From: Lachnospiraceae bacterium
GTDB lineage: Bacteria > Bacillota > Clostridia > Lachnospirales > Lachnospiraceae
Direction: 5' to 3'
Length of the DNA: 6,077 nucleotides
Assembly: GCA_900769175.1 (NCBI GenBank)
Contig: CAAGFP010000102.1
Span: forward strand, 1-6,077
A program made the translations under genes and the position numbers. The notes beneath the pieces were generated by a model that saw only the letters and a list, made by a program, of their open reading frames with translations, did not search any database and was not told the origin of the DNA. Shown in pieces: positions 1-6,077 of the stretch (position 1 is its first letter; every line of letters begins with the position of its first letter).

Positions 1-91
1 AAGAAAAATCAAATCGAATCTGAATATCTTAGGGTATCTCTAACTATTTCCAACTGACAGTAAATTTACTCCATCTTGCTTTAATTGTTTG

Positions 92-120
92 TTGTATTTT
101 GATTATGCCTTTGATATAAT
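92..120 (+). promoter_or_regulatory. Sigma-A-type promoter of the large surface protein gene
   Basis: A perfect -10 box TATAAT (115-120) lies 17 nt downstream of TTGTAT (92-97), which matches the -35 consensus TTGACA at four of six positions. Transcription would begin near 127, giving a leader of about 75 nt before the ATG at 201. This spacing also argues against a translation start at 144, which would lie only some 17 nt into the transcript with no ribosome binding site. In positions 1-91 I see no gene, repeat or clear regulatory site. Confidence 0.72.
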
Positions 121-190
121 CAACTACAAGCGAAAAGTATGTTGTGTTCTTTTTGAAGCTGACGAATGAAAAAGAAACTGGGTTTACTAT

Positions 191-196
191 GGGAGG
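191..196 (+). promoter_or_regulatory. Ribosome binding site that fixes the start at 201
   Basis: GGGAGG sits 4 nt before the ATG at 201. The spacing is slightly short but the match to the anti-Shine-Dalgarno is strong. The longer reading from a GTG at 144 has no comparable site and would put 19 extra residues in front of an otherwise standard signal peptide. An in-frame ATG at 189 overlaps this site and is also unlikely. Confidence 0.75.
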
Positions 197-200
197 AAAA

Positions 201-284
201 ATGAAAAGAGGAGAGTTAAAACGAATTTTAGCCGGTTTTCTTGCTGCTTTGATGGTATTTGGAAATTCATCCGTGCTTATGGCT
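201..284 (+). other. Signal peptide coding segment
   Basis: The first 28 residues have a positively charged start (MKRGELKR), a hydrophobic core (ILAGFLAALMVF) and a small polar end (GNSSVLMA) fitting the A-x-A-like rule of signal peptidase I, with mature sequence starting at ADV. No lipobox cysteine is present, so this should be a Sec substrate and not a lipoprotein. Confidence 0.85.
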
Positions 285-3200
285 GCAGATGTGATTCCCG
301 GGAATCAGACGGTAGAGACCGGAAGTGAAATTTCCTCAGAGGAACGATTGGAAGATGAATCAGCAAAAGAGAGTGATTCGCAGTCGGAAGAAAACAGCGA
401 AGAACTGTCTGAAGATGTTTCTGAAGAGAATTCCGAAGAACAAAGCGAGGAAGTTTCGGAAGAAAACAGCGAAGAAGTTACTGAGGAAGAGAGCGAAGAA
501 GTTTCGGAAGAAAACAGTGAAGAAGCTTCCGAAGAAAACAGCGAAGAAGTTTCGGAAGAAAACAGTGAAGAGGTTTCGGAAGAAGACAGTGAAAATATAG
601 AAGAAACCGATGTGACCGCAGATAGTATCAAAGAATATGACATTACACTTGCTGATATAAAAAAGGTTACATATTCGAAAGCAAATACGGAAATTATATA
701 CGGTTCATGGGACGATAAGAATGAGGATATCTCGCAAAGAAATCCATTTTCCGCAATCGGTTCAGAACAGAAGGTGGTACCGCAGGGTTATCTGGATATT
801 TTATATCCGCATGCCGTATTCGACGGCTTCATTCTGAAAGGTGCCAATGCAGATGAACTGAAAAAGTACTATTTGTTAAATGATGATTTATCCAGATGTT
901 TACGCGGCTCGGTGAGTGGCAATTATCTGGTAAGCGGAAATTGTTATTTTGGAGATGGAGAATATGTAAGCGGAAATTATTATGTAAGCGGAAATTATTA
1001 TAATTACCTTACAACTGATACGGAAGAACTTCAGACCATGCATGCCCTGGAGTGGGATGAAATTTATGAGTATGCAGAGAAAAACTTTTATGACTACTGG
1101 ATGCATAATTATGGCAGATATACGGAATATGCAGATTTCTATACCATCATGCTGAATGACTCCACGGATTACGGGGAACCCTATGTTGATTTCAGTGGAG
1201 AAGTAACCATTACTACGACCGATGAAAACCGGAATCCCATCTCATTGGCATTTAGTTATGACTATTTCAGGAAATTGGGCTGCAAAGTTAAAATTGTAGA
1301 CGAAAAAGGTGAAATTGCATATACCGATGAATACGGTTGCTATACCCCCGGAAAATATAAAGTAGTAATATCTGCGGATAAAAAAGGAACGATATTGGAG
1401 ATTCCGTTTACCGTCTTGTTTCCGGATCGGATGCGTGACATGACAAAGGCAGAGATATCCGATACCGGTTATGCAATGCTTTCGAACTATTCTGTTGTGC
1501 ACTATGAACCCGATTGGGTAGAATTGCGCAATGAATATGGGGCGGATTGGGGTCTTATTTATGGAGAGGACTATTATGTAGTTACCGATTCTGTATCGGC
1601 GGATGGAAAAAGTGCAACCATAACGATAGTCGGGCGCAATTACTACATCGGTAGCATTACCAAAACCATCAAACTAAAGAATGCTGCGTTTGCGGAAGTA
1701 AACTATGTGCTTTATGAGGCGAATCCGGAGATGGGCGGATATTATGAGAATCGAATTTATAATCCCAATCCGGAATTTGCAGAATACGGGAAAAAGATTC
1801 CATTAAAACCTGCAGTAAGAGTAGGATATGAATTCCTTGGCTGGTATTCGGATGCAAAACTGACAAAGAAAGTAACCGAAATGCCGAATCCGGTGAATGG
1901 GGTCATCACGCTTTATCCGAAGTGGAAACGTTGCGTCTTTTCGCTTGATTTATCCGATGTTTATACTGTCGGTACACTCGATGTAAATAGCAGGCAATAC
2001 TATTATGCCGGTAGTGTAGTGAAGTTACCGATTCCTGAGATCAGAGACGAGTATGCGGGTTACTTATCTTTCGGTGGCTGGTATCTGGATGAAGCATATA
2101 CCAAAAAAGTTACTGAGATTACGATGGGATATAAGGATGTTAAGCTTTATCCGAAATGGGTTCCTGCAGAATACAAAATTTTATTCGAAAAAGGTGTATT
2201 AGACGGAACGATGTCTGCTGTCAGCTTATATGCAGATGGTTATGTAACGTTGCCTTCCTGTAAATTCAAAAAGACCGGATATACGGTTACAGGCTGGAAA
2301 CTAAAAGGAACAGATTTATTATTTGATTTAAATGACAAGGTACTTGCCAGTGAAATTGTTTCCTTTCTGGAATGGGATGAAAAATATGGCTATCATGTGA
2401 CTTTGGTTGCACAGGCAAGAAATACCTATTCGGTATCCTATGACATGCGCGAAGGAATTTTGGATTCTGAATTGCTTCAGTCCTATACCTATGGCTTGGG
2501 TGACAGGGACGGCAAAGAATATGTTTTACCGAAACCGGAACGTTATGGTTACAATTTCGTCGGATGGTATGATGTTAAAACCAATAAGCAGGTGAAAAAG
2601 ATTACCAAAACAACAAAGGGTGATTTCGATTTATATGCGAAATGGAGCCCTTGGAAAATCACGGTAGTATATCATAAAAACGGTGCAGATTTGGGCAGTA
2701 TGAAGAATCAGACTGTTTATTACGGTGATTCATTTGTATTGAATAATAAGTTTGTAAAAAAAGGATATAAGCTTATTAACTGGTCGTTCGGCATAAAGCA
2801 GGATGATGCGGTATATGGAGACGGAATTACCATTACTGTTAACGAAGCATTCTGTAAGAAATATTTAGACGATTCCATGAAACTGAATGCTGTCGCAAAC
2901 TGGATGGAAAGCAATTATTCCGTTGCATATTATTCAGAACTTGGGAATACAATTGAACTGCCTTATACCTACGGAAAGGAGCAGGAACTTCTTGTTCCGG
3001 AACCGGTTGCAGGTTATACTTTTGCAGGCTGGTATAAAGACCCGAATTTCAAGAGTAAAATAACCAAAATTTCGAATAAACAATATGGTGATTTGAACTT
3101 ATATGCTAAGTGGACTGCTAAATATGAAATTCGTTTTCACAAGGCCGCACCTTCGAGTGAAGAAGTGACCGGTACGATGAAAACCTTTATCGGTAAATAC

Positions 3201-4109
3201 GAAAGCAAAACGAAGCTTCCGGCGAATAAATTTGCTTGTAAAGGGTATGCATTTGACGGATGGCAGTACAGCTTCGGTTCTCCGAATCTGAAAGATCGTG
3301 ATACACTCTTAAGACCGAGGTTACAGTATGACGACCAGAACAAGGTATTGTATTATGATTTATATGCAAGCTGGAGATCTTCCTTTAATGTGGCATTTAT
3401 TATAGACGATGAAATTAAATATATTCAGAACTATGAATATGGCAAAGGGATGAGCGATGATGCGTTGCAAAAGATTGCATCAAATTATCAAAAACCCAAT
3501 CATCAGTTCCTTGGCTGGTACGAAGGAAAGAAAAAGATTACTTCGATTTCTGCAAAAGAACATAAAGATTATGATCTGGTAGCAAAATATAAAAGTGATA
3601 TTCAGAAAAATTATTTCAAGGCAAATGCTCCGGGTAAATTAAAAACAAAAGGAAAAACCTCCACGATATCCATGAATTATGATGATTCTTATGTTGTTCC
3701 TGAATGCGGATATACGTTAAAAGGATATCAGTTTATGGGATGGTCGTTAAATGAAAACGGGGAAGGAACCCGGTATTATTCCGGAGAGACACTAACACCC
3801 CAAAAGAACGGAGAAACAGGTTGGGAATCGGTTACCTATTATGCAATCTGGGAAAAAGAAACCTATACTTGTACAATCTGGGATAGTGAGTGGGTATATG
3901 AAGGAGAGCATGGTTGGAGTAAATATGAAATAAACTTCACCGTGGATGATGAAATTCATCTGAATTCAATGAATTTCATTAAACCCGGATACAGAATAGA
4001 AGGAATCTATTATGACGAAAACTTTAAACGAAAAGTTAAAAATAATATCATTCCCAAAGGAACCGCGCAGAATCTGGATTTGTACATTAAGTGGAAACCG
4101 AGTCTATAG
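201..4109 (+). CDS. Secreted repeat protein with InlB B-like (Listeria-Bacteroides) repeats
   Basis: Predicted exported surface or extracellular protein of 1302 residues; substrate or partner unknown. Residues 1-28 form a signal peptide (basic K2 R3 K7 R8, hydrophobic 9-20, probable cleavage after VLMA). Residues 62-133 are an [S/T]-E-E-x tetrapeptide repeat, a highly acidic and probably extended stalk. Residues 238-267 are a VSGNYY-type hexapeptide repeat. About 329-407 and 413-494 look like Ig-like beta domains; the second has the D-Y-x-V...S-A-T-I-T-I-x-G...Y-x-G-S pattern common in clostridial surface proteins. Residues about 496-1302 hold ten repeats of 70-87 residues with G-Y-x-F-x-G-W cores and L-Y-x-K-W ends, resembling the InlB B-repeat/Flg_new family. 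The C-terminus ends in KWKPSL: there is no LPXTG motif, final membrane helix, SLH or choline-binding module, so the means of retention is unclear. A longer reading from GTG 144 is possible but disfavoured. A role in adhesion is a family-level guess; no catalytic domain is visible. Confidence 0.9.
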   Translation: MKRGELKRILAGFLAALMVFGNSSVLMAADVIPGNQTVETGSEISSEERLEDESAKESDSQSEENSEELSEDVSEENSEEQSEEVSEENSEEVTEEESEEVSEENSEEASEENSEEVSEENSEEVSEEDSENIEETDVTADSIKEYDITLADIKKVTYSKANTEIIYGSWDDKNEDISQRNPFSAIGSEQKVVPQGYLDILYPHAVFDGFILKGANADELKKYYLLNDDLSRCLRGSVSGNYLVSGNCYFGDGEYVSGNYYVSGNYYNYLTTDTEELQTMHALEWDEIYEYAEKNFYDYWMHNYGRYTEYADFYTIMLNDSTDYGEPYVDFSGEVTITTTDENRNPISLAFSYDYFRKLGCKVKIVDEKGEIAYTDEYGCYTPGKYKVVISADKKGTILEIPFTVLFPDRMRDMTKAEISDTGYAMLSNYSVVHYEPDWVELRNEYGADWGLIYGEDYYVVTDSVSADGKSATITIVGRNYYIGSITKTIKLKNAAFAEVNYVLYEANPEMGGYYENRIYNPNPEFAEYGKKIPLKPAVRVGYEFLGWYSDAKLTKKVTEMPNPVNGVITLYPKWKRCVFSLDLSDVYTVGTLDVNSRQYYYAGSVVKLPIPEIRDEYAGYLSFGGWYLDEAYTKKVTEITMGYKDVKLYPKWVPAEYKILFEKGVLDGTMSAVSLYADGYVTLPSCKFKKTGYTVTGWKLKGTDLLFDLNDKVLASEIVSFLEWDEKYGYHVTLVAQARNTYSVSYDMREGILDSELLQSYTYGLGDRDGKEYVLPKPERYGYNFVGWYDVKTNKQVKKITKTTKGDFDLYAKWSPWKITVVYHKNGADLGSMKNQTVYYGDSFVLNNKFVKKGYKLINWSFGIKQDDAVYGDGITITVNEAFCKKYLDDSMKLNAVANWMESNYSVAYYSELGNTIELPYTYGKEQELLVPEPVAGYTFAGWYKDPNFKSKITKISNKQYGDLNLYAKWTAKYEIRFHKAAPSSEEVTGTMKTFIGKYESKTKLPANKFACKGYAFDGWQYSFGSPNLKDRDTLLRPRLQYDDQNKVLYYDLYASWRSSFNVAFIIDDEIKYIQNYEYGKGMSDDALQKIASNYQKPNHQFLGWYEGKKKITSISAKEHKDYDLVAKYKSDIQKNYFKANAPGKLKTKGKTSTISMNYDDSYVVPECGYTLKGYQFMGWSLNENGEGTRYYSGETLTPQKNGETGWESVTYYAIWEKETYTCTIWDSEWVYEGEHGWSKYEINFTVDDEIHLNSMNFIKPGYRIEGIYYDENFKRKVKNNIIPKGTAQNLDLYIKWKPSL
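384..599 (+). repeat. Ser/Glu tetrapeptide tandem repeat (18 x 12 bp)
   Basis: Eighteen successive tetrapeptides follow the pattern [S/T]-E-[E/D]-x, with only the last (SENI) degenerate. The fourth residue is often N or V, so many units pair into an octapeptide SEEN-SEEV with a 24-bp DNA period. The DNA units are similar but have synonymous changes (tcg/tct/tcc/agc/agt for Ser, gaa/gag for Glu), so the array is selected at protein level and not freshly amplified. It forms a strongly negative, probably disordered linker just after the signal peptide. The long serine-rich open frame on the opposite strand is a by-product of this composition. Confidence 0.92.
912..1001 (+). repeat. VSGNYY hexapeptide repeat (5 x 18 bp)
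   Basis: Five consecutive six-residue units read VSGNYL, VSGNCY, FGDGEY, VSGNYY, VSGNYY (residues 238-267). Positions 963-980 and 981-998 are a perfect 18-bp tandem duplication (tatgtaagcggaaattat); the other units have diverged, so part of the array is recent. The strict six-residue spacing with small, Gly/Asn and aromatic positions could suit a short beta-solenoid or stacked-turn element, but that is inference. Confidence 0.88.
1686..4106 (+). repeat. Ten InlB B-like repeats in alternating subtypes
   Basis: Approximate repeat boundaries (protein residues): 496-576, 577-654, 655-740, 741-816, 817-902, 903-972, 973-1059, 1060-1131, 1132-1218, 1219-1302. Subtype B (repeats 1, 2, 4, 6, 8, 10) generally has the form Y-T-Y-G...L-P-x-P...G-Y-x-F-x-G-W-Y...K-K-I-T-x-I...L-Y-A-K-W. 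Subtype A (3, 5, 7, 9) has a G-T-M-like start, often a K-F-x-x-x-G-Y-x-x-x-G-W core without the Tyr after Trp, and a longer insert before the final strand. From repeat 2 onward the two alternate strictly, so the duplicated unit was probably an A-B pair of about 155-160 residues. The units are well diverged at DNA level, which points to an old expansion. Repeat 10 is degenerate (G-Y-R-I-E-G-I-Y in the core). Confidence 0.85.
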
Positions 4110-4110
4110 T
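4080..4110 (+). promoter_or_regulatory. Weak candidate promoter for the ligase-like gene
   Basis: TATAGT (4105-4110) matches the -10 consensus at five of six positions. A poor -35 (TTGTAC, 4080-4085) lies 19 nt upstream, inside the end of the preceding gene. If used, the transcript would start near 4117 and the 4131-4162 hairpin would lie in its leader. It is listed because there is no other room for a promoter between the hairpin and the start codon; the score is low and read-through from upstream is an equal possibility. Confidence 0.22.
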
Positions 4111-4130
4111 TTCGGATGATTTGTAAAACT

Positions 4131-4164
4131 AAGAGCGTTCTGTCATAAAACAGAACGCTCTTTT
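4131..4164 (+). terminator. Intergenic hairpin, probable terminator (possibly bidirectional)
   Basis: A perfect 13-bp inverted repeat pairs AAGAGCGTTCTGT (4131-4143) with ACAGAACGCTCTT (4150-4162) around the 6-nt loop CATAAA, followed by TT. It begins 21 nt after the stop codon of the large surface protein gene. The T run is short (TTTT at 4161-4164, half of it inside the stem), so termination may be incomplete and read-through into the next gene is possible. The 5' arm is preceded by few A residues, so activity on the opposite strand would be weak. Confidence 0.72.
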
Positions 4165-4172
4165 GAAAGTGA

Positions 4173-5846
4173 ATGAGAGCAATGAAACAGAAAAAAACAA
4201 GAGATATTAATCGAATCAAACGAATCGTTTCCAATTTACTGCTGGGTTTATTTTTCTTTGCCATGTTTGTGATGTTTCCATTTGTTTTGGGAGAACGTTA
4301 TTATCAGGTTTCTTTTATTAAATGGAGATTTTTCCTGATTGCAGGTTCCTGTTTTGTATTCCTTGGCGTGATTAATCTGCTTGTATTTGCGCTTATTGAA
4401 AAGAAGAATCAAAAAAGGAAGGAGAAGAAAAAAACAATCAAAGAATTGCTGGATGCGATTCCCGCGCCCGTGCATTTTGTTCTTTTATTTGTTGTTCTCT
4501 CAACAATTACTTTTGCAGGTTCTGAAAACAAAATGATTTCTCTCTTTGGTGTTGAGGGGTGGTATATGGGGTTTGTGACCCATATTCTTCTGGCAATGAT
4601 ATTTTTGTGCCTGGTATGTTTTAGGATTTCAGAAAAAACAGTCATTCTTATGGCTCTTATCGGTTCATCCATCTGTTATTGTATCGGAATCATCCAGCGA
4701 CTGGGTTTTGATCCGTTCTGGCTTTATTATTCCATGCCGGATGAAATCATTCGTGACAACCTGTCGACACTCGGAAACCGAAGCTGGTATGCAGGATATG
4801 CTTCGACCATGTTTCCGCTTGGAATGTATTTGTTCATGGAAGCAAAAACATATAAAGAACGTATCCTTTTCGGCGGATATGTCACGCTTGCTTTTACTGC
4901 AATTCTTACCATGAACACGGATTCTGTGTATGTGGCTCTTTTGGTCATATTTGCTCTTTTATTATTTCAAAGCATAGGAAAAAGGGATAAAATGTTATCG
5001 TTTTCAATTATGGTTTTTTCATTTTTCCTTTCAGCGTTTGTAATTGTATTTGTTCAATCTGTGTTCCCGGATTCCGTTTATTATCTGCGTGGCGTATCAA
5101 AAATTTTATTAAACAGGAAATTCGCACCGATCCCTGTTATGTTATCCGGACTGGCGGTCCTCTTGCTGTTTTTCTTTCACGGCAAAAAGGAATTATCAAA
5201 GACAATAATCCGAACAATCCAAGTCTCCATGATAGGCATTCTTATACTGGTAGCCTTTGTTTATGTGGGTTTTGTTGCTTTGAACACCTCCGGACTTTTG
5301 GAAACTCTGACCGGACGGAGTTTTTATAATTCCTGGGTTTATCTTGATGAAAACTTTGGGGATAAAAGATTCTTTAACTGGCTCTTTGCACTTGATATGT
5401 TTAAGGATATGACATTTGCAGAAAAACTGCTTGGAATCGGTCAGGATTCCTTTGCTTTGAGGGCATATTCGAATGCGGCTTATGTAAAACGTCTGCAAGG
5501 ATTTTATCCGGGACAGATTCTTGTAAATGCCCACAATGAATGGATGAATTGTTTTTTGTGTAACGGCCTTTTGGGTGGAATCAGTTATCTTGCAATCTTT
5601 CTTTCGACAATTTCTATGATAATTACATATCAGAAAAAAAGGATTCGAAAAGAGAAGGGGGCATCGGAACAAAAACAGATGAAGCGTCCTGAAATCGCTG
5701 TTGCGGTTACATATAGCATTTTGGCATATATGGTGAATAATTTCTTTGGCTATCAGCAGATTACGGCAGTTGTACCGATTTTTATTTTGATGGGAATTGC
5801 GGTTTCGGCAGTAAAACATGAACTATATAATAAAAAAATGTATTGA
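4173..5846 (+). CDS. O-antigen ligase/polymerase family (Wzy_C-type) membrane protein
   Basis: Predicted polytopic inner-membrane enzyme of 557 residues, with about 14 hydrophobic segments (for example 18-40, 53-75, 99-116, 131-152, 155-175, then several to about 380, and three after the main loop). Family members (WaaL ligases, Wzy polymerases, PglL-like protein glycosyltransferases) transfer or polymerise glycans carried on a lipid diphosphate at the outer membrane face. Supporting motifs: S-T-L-G-N-R-S-W-Y-A-G-Y (198-209), matching the family's 'TLGNPNxxAGY' segment; T-M-N-T-D-S (246-251), where the family often has a G-S-R motif; and a large hydrophilic loop with K-R-F-F-N-W (398-403), G-I-G-Q-D-S-F (421-427) and N-A-H-N-E-W (452-457). 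R399 and H454 are the likely counterparts of the conserved Arg and His in the catalytic loop. The lysine-rich stretch at 76-90 (KKNQKRKEKKK) should be cytoplasmic. The ribosome binding site is weak (GAAAG just upstream); an ATG at 4182 would also fit. A Gram-positive host has no LPS, so the acceptor is probably a surface polysaccharide or a protein; ligase and polymerase cannot be told apart from sequence alone. Confidence 0.85.
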   Translation: MRAMKQKKTRDINRIKRIVSNLLLGLFFFAMFVMFPFVLGERYYQVSFIKWRFFLIAGSCFVFLGVINLLVFALIEKKNQKRKEKKKTIKELLDAIPAPVHFVLLFVVLSTITFAGSENKMISLFGVEGWYMGFVTHILLAMIFLCLVCFRISEKTVILMALIGSSICYCIGIIQRLGFDPFWLYYSMPDEIIRDNLSTLGNRSWYAGYASTMFPLGMYLFMEAKTYKERILFGGYVTLAFTAILTMNTDSVYVALLVIFALLLFQSIGKRDKMLSFSIMVFSFFLSAFVIVFVQSVFPDSVYYLRGVSKILLNRKFAPIPVMLSGLAVLLLFFFHGKKELSKTIIRTIQVSMIGILILVAFVYVGFVALNTSGLLETLTGRSFYNSWVYLDENFGDKRFFNWLFALDMFKDMTFAEKLLGIGQDSFALRAYSNAAYVKRLQGFYPGQILVNAHNEWMNCFLCNGLLGGISYLAIFLSTISMIITYQKKRIRKEKGASEQKQMKRPEIAVAVTYSILAYMVNNFFGYQQITAVVPIFILMGIAVSAVKHELYNKKMY

Positions 5847-5904
5847 AAAATATGAAAAGTGTACCGGGAAATATGAAAAAATAAAAAAATGTATTGAAAA
5901 ATAT
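5829..5904 (+). repeat. 25-bp direct repeat spanning the ligase gene stop
   Basis: Positions 5829-5853 and 5880-5904 are identical over 25 bases, offset by 51 bp, with a further four A matches after one mismatch. The first copy includes the last codons and the TGA stop of the ligase-like gene. The sequence is AT-rich (a run of seven A, then ATGTATTGA), so part of the match may reflect composition, but a perfect 25-mer this close suggests a local duplication. No terminator hairpin is visible between the stop and the tRNA promoter. Confidence 0.7.
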
Positions 5905-5914
5905 CAAAAACCCC

Positions 5915-5943
5915 TTGCATTTTTAAATTATTTCATATATACT
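5915..5943 (+). promoter_or_regulatory. Promoter of the tRNA-Gln gene
   Basis: TTGCAT (5915-5920) and TATACT (5938-5943, five of six consensus bases) are separated by exactly 17 nt in an AT-rich spacer. Transcription would start near 5950, about 15 nt before the mature 5' end of the tRNA. This makes the tRNA an independent unit, not a passenger of the ligase gene's transcript. Confidence 0.68.
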
Positions 5944-5964
5944 TCTTATTGCTGTTGAAAACAT

Positions 5965-6036
5965 AGGGATATCGCCAAACGGTAAGGCAACGGACTCTGA
6001 CTCCGTCATTTCAAGGTTCGAATCCTTGTATCCCTG
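5965..6036 (+). tRNA. tRNA-Gln (anticodon CTG)
   Basis: A 72-nt cloverleaf folds completely: a 7-bp acceptor stem AGGGATA/TATCCCT (5965-5971 with 6029-6035), D stem GCC/GGC (5974-5976, 5986-5988), 5-bp anticodon stem ACGGA/TCCGT with loop CTCTGAC (anticodon CTG at 5997-5999), a 5-nt variable loop, and T stem CAAGG/CCTTG with loop TTCGAAT. The discriminator is G6036. The anticodon reads CAG (Gln), and the overall sequence resembles bacterial tRNA-Gln. The next bases are CTA and not CCA, so the CCA end must be added by nucleotidyltransferase. Confidence 0.97.
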
Positions 6037-6042
6037 CTAGGG

Positions 6043-6070
6043 AGGAACTCGAAAGGGTTCCTTTTTTTTT
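6043..6070 (+). terminator. Intrinsic terminator of the tRNA-Gln gene
   Basis: GGAACTC (6044-6050) pairs with GGGTTCC (6055-6061) around a GAAA tetraloop, with one G-U pair. A nine-T run follows immediately (6062-6070). This is a textbook Rho-independent terminator 8 nt past the end of the tRNA. Confidence 0.93.
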
Positions 6071-6077
6071 CAAAAGG

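Noticed and set aside
146..178. Possible hairpin in the leader (GTTCTTTTT with AAAAAGAAAC, one bulged base)
   Set aside because: The pairing is almost all A-T with a 14-nt loop and no T run; such pairings are expected by chance in this composition, and no riboswitch pattern is visible.
144..200. Upstream in-frame GTG start that would add 19 residues to the large surface protein
   Set aside because: There is no Shine-Dalgarno site before 144, it lies close to the predicted transcript start, and the extension would bury the clear signal peptide start at 201.
384..599. CRISPR-like array
   Set aside because: The periodic units are contiguous, in frame and coding, without unique spacers; they are a protein tandem repeat.
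305..643. Serine-rich open frame of 112 residues on the - strand, and a Lys/Arg-rich frame on the + strand at 325-600
   Set aside because: Both are shadows of the Ser/Glu repeat: GAA/GAG and TCN codons leave the other frames open. Neither has a ribosome binding site or a plausible protein composition.
5196..5819. 207-residue open frame on the - strand inside the ligase-like gene
   Set aside because: It lies entirely antisense to a well-supported membrane protein gene, its translation is rich in Cys, His, Ile and Lys with no domain pattern, and I see no ribosome binding site supporting it.
5965..6077. tRNA-associated integration site for a mobile element
   Set aside because: No integrase gene and no second copy of the tRNA 3' end occurs in the window; the tRNA simply has its own promoter and terminator.

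Overview
The window looks like a moderately AT-rich chromosome segment of a Gram-positive Clostridia-type bacterium, most likely of the Lachnospiraceae. This is inferred from Firmicutes-style GGGAGG and TATAAT signals, a very large secreted protein built of InlB-type B repeats, and a tRNA-Gln gene with a CTG anticodon and no encoded CCA. No gene here fixes the genus.

Layout, all on the + strand. (1) Positions 1-200 are upstream sequence with one good promoter (92-120) and a GGGAGG ribosome binding site at 191-196. (2) Positions 201-4109 encode a 1302-residue exported surface or extracellular protein. In order it has a signal peptide, a Ser/Glu tetrapeptide repeat stalk, a unique region with a VSGNYY hexapeptide repeat, two probable Ig-like domains, and ten C-terminal InlB-B-like repeats. 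Two repeat subtypes alternate, in the order B-B-A-B-A-B-A-B-A-B. (3) A 13-bp perfect hairpin with a short T run (4131-4164) lies between the genes and ends about 10 nt before the next start. (4) Positions 4173-5846 encode a 557-residue polytopic membrane protein of the O-antigen ligase/polymerase (Wzy_C) type. (5) Positions 5847-5914 are AT-rich and carry a 25-bp direct repeat shared with the 3' end of the ligase gene. (6) A self-contained tRNA-Gln(CUG) unit follows, with promoter 5915-5943, tRNA 5965-6036 and terminator 6043-6070.

The two proteins could belong to one cell-surface function: a long repetitive extracellular protein and a membrane enzyme that handles lipid-linked glycans. A direct link, such as glycosylation of the Ser-rich stalk by the ligase-like enzyme, is only a hypothesis based on adjacency. 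Nothing in the window is clearly a new defence or mobile system. The most unusual features are the architecture of the large protein, its two tandem-repeat tracts, and the hairpin placed almost on top of the ligase gene's start.
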